64,000 nucleotides of DNA. Origin: CAVRXT01 sp049644285. GTDB lineage: Bacteria; Acidobacteriota; Terriglobia; Acidiferrales; UBA7541. Made by a program: the position numbers and the translations under genes. The notes below the pieces were generated by a model. It had not been told where the DNA came from, did not search any database, and saw nothing but the letters and a program-made list of their open reading frames with translations. Location: assembly GCA_049644285.1 (NCBI GenBank), contig JBARRP010000347.1:1-64000 (forward strand). Reading direction: 5' to 3'. Positions 1-8,526 of the stretch are shown here, piece after piece (the stretch's first letter is position 1; the number at the start of each line of letters is the position of its first letter).

Positions 1-124
1 ATCACTTCCCACACAACAAACAGGTCACGCCGCAAACAGGAGTGTTAGGGAATCTCGAGGGCTCGAGCAATGGTGCGAATGTGCTCAAAAAATCTTTACG
101 AGCGACAAACCTGCGGAAGTTGAG

Positions 125-1663
125 CTAAGGGGTGAGTGGGACGGAGCTACCCGGTATGACCTCCAAAGTGCTCTCTTTGACGAGGTAAGCATCTGCTTTG
201 ACAGACCCTTCCGGACCGTTATGGACGAATGTGGCGGATCCCACAATCTCGGGCGGAATGCTGATGTCCTTGCCGGGTCCAACGAGTTTAAAGATGCTGC
301 CTCCCGCAGGAATGGTGAACGCGATTGATACCGAATTGAGCGCGATCCCTGAGACCGGGGTGACGGTAAGAACGCCGACAATATCGCGATCGTAGGTGTT
401 GGTGAAACAGTAGGACTCCTTCGGTGGTTGGATTCTCTGGTCCGTGTCCACGGTGAAGATCTTGAAGTTGGTGAACGTGTGGCGGCGGTAATAGCGGTGT
501 CCGTGGCGTTCCGCGTAAAGCTCGACGGTCTGCGGGAGCCAAAGCCGCTGCCTGCGTGTGTGGAATTGAACCGGTCCATACTCGATCGAAAGATGCTCTT
601 GTGTTAAGTCGATCCCTTTGAGTGGCTTCATTAACTCGGATTCCAATCGAACCACCTGGTAAGTTCCCGCATCGACCCAAGCACGCCCCTTAAGCGGAAC
701 CAGATACTCGTGCCCCGCGATCATATAACCACGAATTCGAATAGGCCGGTCCTGCCGCTGTTCAAAGCGAACTTGCCAAGCCGGACGCCCTCCCCACTGG
801 CCGAGGCCCTCGCATGCGAAGTTGAAATCGGAGACGAGCAGCGGATGAAAGATCAGGGCCATGGCCGGCGAGCCTTCCGTCGCAATCCGGGCCGGAAATT
901 GCCCTGGATCAACGCTTCCATTCCGATATTCTTCCACTTGGAATGTTCCGACGGAATCCTGCCAGACCAGAACGACGTACTCAAAAGAGCGCACATCGGG
1001 AGAGTGGCGTATCCCTGCGGCATCAACCCTGAAGTGCTCGACGTGCTCGGTCGCGGTGAATTTCTCCAGATTGTTTACGAACTGCCTCATGCGCTCGCTT
1101 ACGCCGTGCAACACCAGAGGCAGAAAGCATGACACACCCGGCGCAACCTTCGGCACGAGGTCGTCCACACTCGGCGGAATCCAGAACCGTTTGTTCGGCT
1201 TTGGATTGTCGGGGGGCGAGAGCGCCTGAATAGCGGAGGCAGTCTCGGCGGAAATTTCGGGCTTCATGATCACGAAGAGAGTCTCGAGGCGTTGTCCCGA
1301 TGCGATCTCAACGGTCTGCTTCAGCGTCGCGAAGCCAGGTGCGCTTGCCTCGACCACATAGGTTCCAGGCGGAACGTTGGGAAAGATCGTCTCGCCCTCC
1401 GACTCGGTGCTGTTTCCAGCAATCTCGGAGCCTTGACTCGTGGTGACGCGAAGGCTTGCCAAACCGCTGAATGGGGAATCGTCTTGAAGTCGCAGGCAAA
1501 TTTTCAGCGAGGCGACCCCTGCACCTGCCAGATCGCGCTGAACAAGATCTTGGGCCTTGCTTCCGACACTTCCTAGCGTTGGGGATTTTGGATCGGTTAT
1601 CTGAGCCCGAGTCGGAAAGCTGGCCAATACAACCAGGACTCCGAGTCTCAACCACTCTGCCAC
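125..1663 (-). CDS. Secreted protein with N-terminal carboxypeptidase-regulatory-like domain
   Basis: 512 residues with a GTG start preceded by GAGAGG six bases upstream. The N-terminus is a signal peptide ending near residue 21 (FPTRAQ). Residues about 50-135 form a carboxypeptidase regulatory-like beta-sandwich (PPGTYVVEASAPGF is the typical signature), seen in many acidobacterial exported proteins. The rest, about 190-420, is rich in aromatic and charged beta-strands and resembles periplasmic lipoprotein-carrier-like folds, but I do not recognise a named family. A final beta-rich stretch lies at 430-512. Probably periplasmic or outer-membrane associated. The function is unknown; the signal peptide and regulatory fold are seen, the location is inferred. 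Confidence 0.8.
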   Translation of the reverse strand: MAEWLRLGVLVVLASFPTRAQITDPKSPTLGSVGSKAQDLVQRDLAGAGVASLKICLRLQDDSPFSGLASLRVTTSQGSEIAGNSTESEGETIFPNVPPGTYVVEASAPGFATLKQTVEIASGQRLETLFVIMKPEISAETASAIQALSPPDNPKPNKRFWIPPSVDDLVPKVAPGVSCFLPLVLHGVSERMRQFVNNLEKFTATEHVEHFRVDAAGIRHSPDVRSFEYVVLVWQDSVGTFQVEEYRNGSVDPGQFPARIATEGSPAMALIFHPLLVSDFNFACEGLGQWGGRPAWQVRFEQRQDRPIRIRGYMIAGHEYLVPLKGRAWVDAGTYQVVRLESELMKPLKGIDLTQEHLSIEYGPVQFHTRRQRLWLPQTVELYAERHGHRYYRRHTFTNFKIFTVDTDQRIQPPKESYCFTNTYDRDIVGVLTVTPVSGIALNSVSIAFTIPAGGSIFKLVGPGKDISIPPEIVGSATFVHNGPEGSVKADAYLVKESTLEVIPGSSVPLTP

Positions 1664-1820
1664 GTTGAGCCTCTCATCGAAACTTCGCAGATCGGGGGAT
1701 CTCGCTGACGCAGGCCGATTCTCGCGCTTCTCTGCCCCCGGGTCAATCCCGCAGGCGCCATTTCATTGTCCCGGTGCAAACGAAGGAGGTGGCGGTGGGT
1801 TCGAAAGGAATGATTGTGGC

Positions 1821-2762
1821 TCAGTAGATCTCGGTCTCGGCGAATCCGACTCGGTTCCGGCCCTGCCGTTTTGACGAATAGAGAGCCACATCCGCCTGGG
1901 TCACGAGCCGATTGAAATCGGTATGCTCTCGACCTCGATAACCGGAAAAGCCAAAGCTTGCGGTGACCGTCACATTCTGACCGCCAAACACAAATTGCCG
2001 CTTTTCGAATTGTTCACGATCGCGTTCGATAGCAAGTTGAACGCCCTCTTTCTCCACGTGGGTCAGAACCAACAAAAACTCGTCTCCTCCCAAGCGGCCA
2101 CACATGTCGCACTTCCTCGTATTCGTCTGAAGAACCTCTGCGAATGACTTAAGGACTGCGTCGCCGGCATCGTGTCCATAGCGATCGTTCAAGGACTTGA
2201 AGTTGTCGATGTCCGCCATCACCACCCAGAACGGAAACCCGTGCCGGGCCGCGCCGTTGAGCTGCCCCGCTCCCCACTTTTCAATCGCCCGCCGGTTGGG
2301 CAGCGCAGTGAGTTCGTCCGTGAGCGCCAGCTCTTCCAGTAGGCGGTTCTTGGCCTCAATCTCGCGGTGCAGATCCAGAATCCTCTGGCCCACGCCCACC
2401 CGGGCAACGAGCTCTTCGGGGTGAAAAGGCTTCGTCAAGTAGTCATCGGCGCCGGCTTGAAGACCGATGACAACCTTCCCTTTGTCCGAAACTCCGGTCA
2501 GCAGAATCAGGTACGTATAACCTTGGGATTCGGCGCGTATGCGCTGGCAAAGCTCAATGCCACTCAGGTCGGGCATCAGCCAATCTGTGATAACAATGGA
2601 CGGCTGACGCTTGGCAAAAAGTTCGAGAGCCTCGTGGCCATTGGTTGCCAGGAGAACTGTGTATTTCTCAGCCGGCAGGCTGCGTTCCACGAGTTTGCGG
2701 GAAACCGCTGAATCATCAGCGACCAGAATCGTGATAGGTTCCTTGGAGGCCCCCTTTTGCAT
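1821..2762 (-). CDS. Response regulator with GGDEF output (diguanylate cyclase)
   Basis: 313 residues from an ATG at 2762, preceded by GCGAGG with a 7-base gap. The open frame extends to 2891, but the extra residues look non-coding. Residues about 8-125 are a receiver domain: acidic pocket DDS, phospho-acceptor Asp in ITDWLMPDLSG, and Lys in YLTKPF. Residues about 145-310 are a GGDEF domain with intact GGDEF and, just before it, RKCD in the position of the RxxD inhibitory site, so an active, product-inhibited diguanylate cyclase is expected. This is the WspR/PleD-like RR-GGDEF arrangement. It lies upstream, on the same strand, of the secreted protein at 125-1663. The cognate kinase is not evident, although two PAS kinases lie 6-12 kb away. 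Confidence 0.92.
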   Translation of the reverse strand: MQKGASKEPITILVADDSAVSRKLVERSLPAEKYTVLLATNGHEALELFAKRQPSIVITDWLMPDLSGIELCQRIRAESQGYTYLILLTGVSDKGKVVIGLQAGADDYLTKPFHPEELVARVGVGQRILDLHREIEAKNRLLEELALTDELTALPNRRAIEKWGAGQLNGAARHGFPFWVVMADIDNFKSLNDRYGHDAGDAVLKSFAEVLQTNTRKCDMCGRLGGDEFLLVLTHVEKEGVQLAIERDREQFEKRQFVFGGQNVTVTASFGFSGYRGREHTDFNRLVTQADVALYSSKRQGRNRVGFAETEIY

Positions 2763-2909
2763 ATCGACACCTCGCGTTAACAGTTCCAATCCTTTGCCGG
2801 GGCCCCGCAGCGCGGGGGAGTTGCTACCCGCTATCCAGCTCGCTTGAGAATTCGCCATCGTCAGACTCGCTTTCATCCGCTCTAACCGCAAGGCACTCGG
2901 AGGAAGGGC

Positions 2910-4871
2910 CTAGAACTGCAGCCCGATCAAGCCAAGATTGACCACGGTTGAGTCAGATCCCATCACCAATGCAGTGCTGGGGGAAGTAAGATAGAAGAGA
3001 AAATTGCTGGTGCCGTTGGCGGTGGTCACCTGCGCGGTACCGCGGCCATTCGCAGCGACCGTATAGCTGCCGGTGAGCGAGCTGTTGGGGAAGGCAGTGC
3101 TGTTAACAAATTGATCTTCTCCGCCGGAGAGGTTTCCCGATCCGTCCGCGCTCAGTTGGCCCACCATATTGTCGTCTCCACCGCTCAGGTTGAATCCAAC
3201 GAGTCCGAATCCAAGACTCCCCTTGAGCGATGATAGGTTAAAGGAATTTCCTTTCTGCAAACTTACAAACCCTCCAGTTGCCCTCGTCGAATCCATGTCG
3301 ATTACCATCAGGGTGGCAGAATCCACGAGATAGAAGACTTTGTTCAGGGTGCCGCTGGCCGAAGACAGGCTCGCGGTGCCGCGCCCGTTCGCGGAAATCG
3401 AGTAGGTGCCCGTCACCGATGTGTTTTGCGTGACGGTCCCGCCCGCATTCTCATCATCAACGGCTGTAAGGTTGCCGGCGCCGTCGGCAGTGAGAATACC
3501 TGCATCTACCAACGTCTCGCTGTTTCCCACGCCTTGCTCCAAGAAGGCATAGTTGCCGGCCAGAGATGCGTTCGAGAGAGGTGCAACCGTTTGCTTGATG
3601 GCCGAACCGACTTCCGGCGTATCGCTGAGCATTAACATCTGGCCGGAAGAAACCACATAGAAGACGAGATTGGAAACGTCTGCGGAGCTGGTCAAGCTGG
3701 CTGTTCCTCGCCCGCTCGGGGCGACCGAATAGGTGCCTGTAACCGGCAGGTCGTTGCTAACGGTGCCGAAAGAATTGACGTCCTCGACTCCTGTGATATT
3801 CCCGTGGGCATCGGCGGTGAGGCGTCCGGCAGCAACGCTTAATCCGGAGTTCACCAGGAAGACATAGTTGCCGCTCAGAGCGGAAGTGGCAAATGCGGTC
3901 GGATCTTGGAGCACTGCCAGCGCTGTCAGGTCGCTCGAGGTGTCAACCTCAATGAGGAAGACCGAGGTTGGGGACAGCACAACCAATTTCAATGACACAG
4001 TGCCGCCGGAACCGTTGAATGTCGCTGCTCCGCGTCCATCCGGACCGATCGTGTACGTTCCGGTAAAAGTGACGGTCGAAAAACTACCCGAAGGAGCGAG
4101 AGAGTCCTTGCTGCCTTGGACGATGTTGCCCTTCCCATCCGCCTGGAAGCTGCCTACGGTCGGCATGGGCGTCGATACCACCTCGCTGGAGAAGGCATAC
4201 TGGCCGTTCAAACTGGCATTGGAGAACACAATCAGCATGGTTGCCGAGCTTGACCTGCTAGAGTCTGCCACCGACGTCGCCGTCACCACCACCGAGCCGC
4301 CCGCGGGCGGAGTAGCGGGGGCAGTGTAAAGACCGCTGGACGAGAGCGTCCCGAGGGTCGAATTGCCGCCAGTAATTCCATCGATCTGCCAGGTGACAGC
4401 GGTGTCGCTCGTGCCCGTGACCGTGGCGGTGAACTGCTGAGAAGCGCCGGCAGAAACAGTTCCGTTGGAAGGCACGACGCTGACCGTGATGTTCGAGGGA
4501 ACTCGGGATGTGATTGTGACTTTAGCAGCGGCTGACACGGACGGATCCGCTTGCGAAACTGCCGTAACCGAAACGCCCGAAGGGTTCGGCACGGTATTGG
4601 GAGCAGTAAAGAGACCGGAAGTGGAGATGGTGCCCACCGCAGCGGTGCCGCCCGTCGTTCCATTCACTTTCCACGTCACGGTCGTGTTGGAGGTACCTGT
4701 CACCGTGGCGGAGAACTGTTGCGTGCGACCGGCTGACACAGATGCTGAAGAGGGTGAAACCACTACGGTCGAGTGAGGTGTCGGCGATCCGCCGCTTGAA
4801 CCGGTGATGCCAGCGCACCCGCTAAGAGTCGCTGCCAAGACTAAAATCAGAACACTGGAGAGGGCCTTCAT
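2910..4871 (-). CDS. Ig-like-repeat surface lipoprotein
   Basis: 653 residues from ATG 4871, which has AGGAA six bases upstream; the frame is open to 4952 but the lipoprotein signal begins at the chosen Met. The signal ends in lipobox LSGC, so it should be a lipid-anchored envelope protein. Two consecutive bacterial Ig-like domains (about 35-120 and 125-215) each carry a QQFSATVTGT or QQFTATVTGT strand followed by VTW. Four tandem repeats of about 105 residues follow (about 220-650), each with a G-x-Y-x-F-like start, an ADGxGN turn and a GRGTA strand. The repeats suggest a beta-rich stalk or adhesin. A sigma54 promoter candidate lies upstream and an NtrC-type activator is encoded next to it. 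Confidence 0.85.
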   Translation of the reverse strand: MKALSSVLILVLAATLSGCAGITGSSGGSPTPHSTVVVSPSSASVSAGRTQQFSATVTGTSNTTVTWKVNGTTGGTAAVGTISTSGLFTAPNTVPNPSGVSVTAVSQADPSVSAAAKVTITSRVPSNITVSVVPSNGTVSAGASQQFTATVTGTSDTAVTWQIDGITGGNSTLGTLSSSGLYTAPATPPAGGSVVVTATSVADSSRSSSATMLIVFSNASLNGQYAFSSEVVSTPMPTVGSFQADGKGNIVQGSKDSLAPSGSFSTVTFTGTYTIGPDGRGAATFNGSGGTVSLKLVVLSPTSVFLIEVDTSSDLTALAVLQDPTAFATSALSGNYVFLVNSGLSVAAGRLTADAHGNITGVEDVNSFGTVSNDLPVTGTYSVAPSGRGTASLTSSADVSNLVFYVVSSGQMLMLSDTPEVGSAIKQTVAPLSNASLAGNYAFLEQGVGNSETLVDAGILTADGAGNLTAVDDENAGGTVTQNTSVTGTYSISANGRGTASLSSASGTLNKVFYLVDSATLMVIDMDSTRATGGFVSLQKGNSFNLSSLKGSLGFGLVGFNLSGGDDNMVGQLSADGSGNLSGGEDQFVNSTAFPNSSLTGSYTVAANGRGTAQVTTANGTSNFLFYLTSPSTALVMGSDSTVVNLGLIGLQF

Positions 4872-4935
4872 CGCTTTTTCCTCGCTCGACTCGGTGGTTT
4901 TTTTCACGCTTTGCATTTCGAGTCGAAGAGAGACT

Positions 4936-4951
4936 TGCAAGCAGCGCCCCA
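4936..4951 (-). promoter_or_regulatory. Candidate sigma54 (-24/-12) promoter of the Ig-repeat lipoprotein gene
   Basis: On the minus strand the 16-mer TGGGGCGCTGCTTGCA matches the consensus TGGCACRNNNNTTGCW at 10 of the 12 defined positions, with the essential GG and GC at exact spacing. A transcript starting about 12 bases downstream would have a leader of about 55 bases before the ATG at 4871. The adjacent upstream gene encodes a GAFTGA-containing sigma54 activator, which strengthens the call. Confidence 0.5.
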
Positions 4952-5164
4952 AAGCTCATCCCCAGCAAGAAAACCCTAAGCCCCACAGAATCAGCGGATT
5001 CGAAGAGGTAGTTCCCGGCGATGGAATCGGGCCTCTGCTGCAGACCGTCCAAAGACTTGACAGGTGTTCTGGGAATAGACAGCGCGGAAATATCCGGAGT
5101 GCTAGATGGCAGGGATTACGATTCGCGGACGATGATGGACTAGCTTGCTATCGATCTTCAAAGC

Positions 5165-6553
5165 TCATTTCACAATGTCCGCCTCGATCTGCTCTCGACC
5201 ATCAACGCCCAACAACTGATAGAGTGTCGTGCGACTAATACCGAGGATCTTGGCTGCCTGGGATTTGTTTCCGCCGACCCGGTCCACAACCTGCCGCGCG
5301 TACCGTCGCTGCATCTCCTCGAGCGGCAGCAGGTCTTTGTCCTCGAGCAGCTCTTGAGGCTTGTGGTCACGAAGGTGAGGGGGCAAGTCTTGAATGTCGA
5401 TCGCTTCGGATTCCACCATCATGCAGGCGTGGCCGATGACATTTTGGAGTTCACGCACATTGCCTGGCCAATTGTAGCGAACCAGCAGATTTTGCGCGCG
5501 GCGAGTGAGTCCGCAAACGCGCTTTTTGTATTGTGCGGCGAAGAGGTTTACGAAATGGCGCTGGAGAAGCAAGAGATCTTCTTTTCGATCGGTTAACGCC
5601 GGGAGCTCAATCTGCATCGTGGACAGCCGGTAGTAAAGATCTTCTCGGAATACCCGTTCCGCCACCAGCGCGCGAAGGTCGCGGTTAGTGGCAGCGACGA
5701 TGCGGACATTTACCTTGCGGGGTGCCGGGGATCCCACGCGCTGAATTTCCTGAGTCTCCAGGACACGGAGGAGTTTCGCCTGCATCCCCAGAGACATTTC
5801 GCCGAGCTCATCCAGCAGAAGCGTCCCTTCGTGGGCATACTCGAAAAATCCCGCTTTCTCCTGCGAAGCTCCAGTAAAGGCGCCTTTGACATGCCCGAAC
5901 AATTCACTCTCAAAGAGCGATTCCGCCACCGCGGAACAATTGCAAGCAACAAACGGGCCTTGCGCCACCGGGCTCAGCCGGTGCAGAGCCTTTGCCACCA
6001 GCTCCTTGCCGGTCCCGGTCTGACCGGTGACAAGAACGCTTCGAAAATGCGGAGCCACCCGGCGAATCCGGTGAAACACGTCGAGCATCAGCGGACTCCG
6101 GCCAACGATGCCTTCAAATTGGTAAGCCTCCAGGAGTTCGTATTCGAGTTGCAGGCTCCGCCGGCGTGTCCGGGCGTCCGCGATCAATTGATCGATGCGC
6201 CCGCGCAGCTTCTCCGGCAGAAAGGGCTTGGTCAGATAGTCGCAAGCGCCCTTCTGAATCGCTTCTACTGCTGACTCCGGCGAATAGTCACCGGTGACCA
6301 GCATGACGTCAATCCCTGGATCAATTTGAACGATTTGTTCGAGCAACTCCATGCCGCTCACCTTCGGCATATTCAAGTCGAGCAACACGATCTGCGGATG
6401 TTTGTGATGAACGAGATCCAAGCCGCTCTGACCATTGGAGGCCAGGAAGATTTCGAGGCCTTTCTGGTCCAAAACGCTCTGGATTAGTCGGAGAGTCTGC
6501 GGATCGTCGTCGATCGCCACGAGCCGAACGGACAAGGGATTGGGACTGTCCAT
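5165..6553 (-). CDS. NtrC-family sigma54-dependent response regulator
   Basis: 462 residues from ATG 6553; a GTG at 6592 is an alternative start adding 13 residues. Residues about 8-125 are a receiver with Asp in VLLDLNMPKVSG and Lys in YLTKPF. The central AAA+ domain (about 150-385) has Walker A GQTGTGKE, the sigma54-contact loop GAFTGA, Walker B LLLDELGEM and the arginine-rich sensor region. The C-terminus (about 410-455) is a Fis-type helix-turn-helix (NKSQAAKILGISRTTLYQLL). It should activate sigma54 promoters after phosphorylation. No partner kinase is adjacent; the likely target is the lipoprotein gene just downstream. Confidence 0.94.
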   Translation of the reverse strand: MDSPNPLSVRLVAIDDDPQTLRLIQSVLDQKGLEIFLASNGQSGLDLVHHKHPQIVLLDLNMPKVSGMELLEQIVQIDPGIDVMLVTGDYSPESAVEAIQKGACDYLTKPFLPEKLRGRIDQLIADARTRRRSLQLEYELLEAYQFEGIVGRSPLMLDVFHRIRRVAPHFRSVLVTGQTGTGKELVAKALHRLSPVAQGPFVACNCSAVAESLFESELFGHVKGAFTGASQEKAGFFEYAHEGTLLLDELGEMSLGMQAKLLRVLETQEIQRVGSPAPRKVNVRIVAATNRDLRALVAERVFREDLYYRLSTMQIELPALTDRKEDLLLLQRHFVNLFAAQYKKRVCGLTRRAQNLLVRYNWPGNVRELQNVIGHACMMVESEAIDIQDLPPHLRDHKPQELLEDKDLLPLEEMQRRYARQVVDRVGGNKSQAAKILGISRTTLYQLLGVDGREQIEADIVK

Positions 6554-6666
6554 TAAGAATCCGCTACGGGGCAATGGAGCGCTCGTTTGCACCGCACGCG
6601 CACCTCAACCCCTCTTCGCAAATGAGCAAGCCGCCCGAATGCTCGCAAACGAAAAATCGAAGTGGC

Positions 6667-7206
6667 TCATCGGGAGAGGTGAGCCTCCCTCTTCTTGGCA
6701 ATCTGGGCCCGTTCTTCAACACTGATGACACCCTTGCGCTCGAGCAGCCCGAGGAGCGCATCCAGTGCGTCTCCTCTGTCCGGATTCGGACTCGCACCGG
6801 TTATCCCCGACTCGACCGCATCTTCCCCGCCGGGAGTGACCCGGAGCCTCGCGCGTTCGCCAGGTCCCTGCGGGAGCAAACCGGACAGCCAGTTGACCAG
6901 CTCCTGCAGACGAGTTCGGTCTTCTGCACCGATCTCCGTGAACGCGATTCCCATCCCGAAACCTTCACGTGACGCACAAACCCGGCCTCTGGCCTGAACG
7001 CGGCGGTGATCCACGGCAAGCGTCAGTTCGATCTCTGTTGCCGAGGGCAGGGGATACATCATGTCAACGTAGCAGCCGCCCAGGCTGACATCGCTTAACT
7101 GCCCCTGCAACAAAACGTCAGTCCCCACTTCGTGTAGTAATGCCTCGCCCGCACAGGGATATCGCAAATGCTTCCGTCGCTCTTCCCCTGGCCAGGCCTT
7201 TTTCAT
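6667..7206 (-). CDS. PilZ-domain c-di-GMP-binding protein
   Basis: 179 residues from ATG 7206, with GAGAAG just upstream; ATG 7239 is an alternative. Residues about 8-110 are a PilZ domain with the RxxxR motif (RKHLR) and the DxSxxG motif (DVSLGG) both intact, so c-di-GMP binding is expected. The C-terminal tail (about 140-179) is a predicted helical region with LLERKGVIS, resembling extensions in other acidobacterial PilZ proteins. It is the first gene of a minus-strand series that includes the NtrC regulator and the RR-GGDEF protein, consistent with a local c-di-GMP circuit. The downstream partner is unknown. Confidence 0.88.
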   Translation of the reverse strand: MKKAWPGEERRKHLRYPCAGEALLHEVGTDVLLQGQLSDVSLGGCYVDMMYPLPSATEIELTLAVDHRRVQARGRVCASREGFGMGIAFTEIGAEDRTRLQELVNWLSGLLPQGPGERARLRVTPGGEDAVESGITGASPNPDRGDALDALLGLLERKGVISVEERAQIAKKREAHLSR

Positions 7207-7239
7207 GGTCTTCTCTGTTAGCGGCCCCGGCTGCTCCAT

Positions 7240-8233
7240 CTCATAGCTCGCTGGCCTGTGATCGGCATCTACATCTCCCCAGCGTTTCTAGCATGATAGG
7301 TTTGTCACGCCTCGCTAAAATCAATTTCTGCTCGGAACACCTAGATCGGCTCCGGATCGCTCTTGAGGAAGATTCGATAACGTCTCCGATATCCGCGGGC
7401 TTGCCGCCGAACTCTGCCACCCGGTAACTAGTGCCCCACAAGCGGGCGAGTGTCATCTTGGCAGGCATTTTCGCGTCCGGTTTCGCCTATGGCCAAGCTT
7501 TGCCCACTATTTTATGGGATTGATGCGGACGAAGGGATTCCCGCGTAAGACATGTTCCGAAAAGGTACTTCCCTGCAAACGCCTTCGCGGTTGCTCGGTA
7601 TTATAAGCAGATTTTTGGGGTGCAGGCAGTGGGCTCCGCCGACCGAAGCAGAAGGACCTCATCGGCGCCAGCTTTAGTTAAGGGCTATATAATCCGTTTA
7701 GTACGTAAAGTATCAATTAACTATGTCGGGCGGCGGCCTGTCTTTGGGCGTCCGATGTTCTTCCCCGAATTCCGGCCTCCCCACCACCAGAACCGGGGGA
7801 AGCGCGAGCGTGCTTAGTTTTCCAAGCAGGGGGTAGGATCGGTCTCCAAAGCTTCCATCTAAACCCCATAACTCTCGTAACTTCCCGGTAGGTTGAGAGG
7901 CAGGTACGCTATCTGCGCGTCGTGCAAGGTGGGACCGTCCCTTCAAGAAAAGGGCTCATGACCCAGGTACGTGGGAACCCTTCGCAAAATACCATTCCGG
8001 TAACCAACGGTAAAAGAAGCGTTACTTTTTCGGAATATTAGATTTCGCGAATCTTGACGGCGGAAGGGTCAACGCCGATAGTAGCTCACGGGGTCAAAAT
8101 CCTAGCCTAGGTCGAAACTGCGAAGTCGAGTGCTCTCAAACGGCTCTGCGAGCTCAACTCCTGCTCTTTCGCCTGAATGTAAGCCCGCCGACCCCAAGTC
8201 GCTTGGGGCAAAGCGACACAGCGAGGTGGGCCC
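7240..8233. other. About 1 kb without a convincing gene
   Basis: This gap lies between divergently oriented signalling genes. Only short frames exist, without good Shine-Dalgarno sequences or recognisable protein composition. It is more AT-rich around 7680-7730 and 7990-8050. I see no tRNA, no riboswitch consensus and no inverted-repeat-bounded element. It probably carries promoters for the PilZ gene and the kinase operon, but I cannot place them. Confidence 0.5.
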
Positions 8234-8404
8234 ATGAGGGCCGAATCCTCAATCGAAAAGGTAGTCCGCGAGAAGCTCGTGCAGATCCTCTATCTCAAAG
8301 AGAGTTCGGCAGACGTGAAGCTATGCCTGCGAGCGCTGGTGAACGCAAATCCGGAGTTCCACTTCGATCCGGTGTCTACCCTTCCTGAGTTCGGCGGAAA
8401 GTGA
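8234..8404 (+). CDS. Small hypothetical protein, 56 residues
   Basis: ATG with GAGGTGG five bases upstream, ending in TGA. The translation starts MRAESSIEKVVREKLVQILY and ends in LPEFGGK. The composition is that of a soluble, mainly helical protein (charged helix about 3-40, no Arg/Pro/Ser shadow pattern), which together with the strong ribosome-binding site argues for real coding. It lies 122 bases ahead of the CHASE3/PAS kinase on the same strand and may be the first gene of that operon. I do not recognise the family. It could be a small regulator or adaptor, but no function can be assigned. Confidence 0.5.
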   Translation: MRAESSIEKVVREKLVQILYLKESSADVKLCLRALVNANPEFHFDPVSTLPEFGGK

Positions 8405-8526
8405 TGCTCTCGGCTTGAGGCAAACATCATGGGAAAGTCTCTGAGATGCTTGACGGGGCGATTGTCCGCACAGATGGCGGAGCCGCAGGGGAGTTCGCTA
8501 GTCCGTTACTCTCGTGGTGACCCGAC

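Noticed and set aside
7241..7468. 75-codon minus-strand frame
   Set aside because: No good ribosome-binding site and an Arg/Ser-rich translation with no domain; considered unlikely to be coding.
7240..8526. c-di-GMP riboswitch upstream of the kinase operon
   Set aside because: The signalling context made it plausible, but no stretch resembles the conserved core of the known c-di-GMP aptamers.
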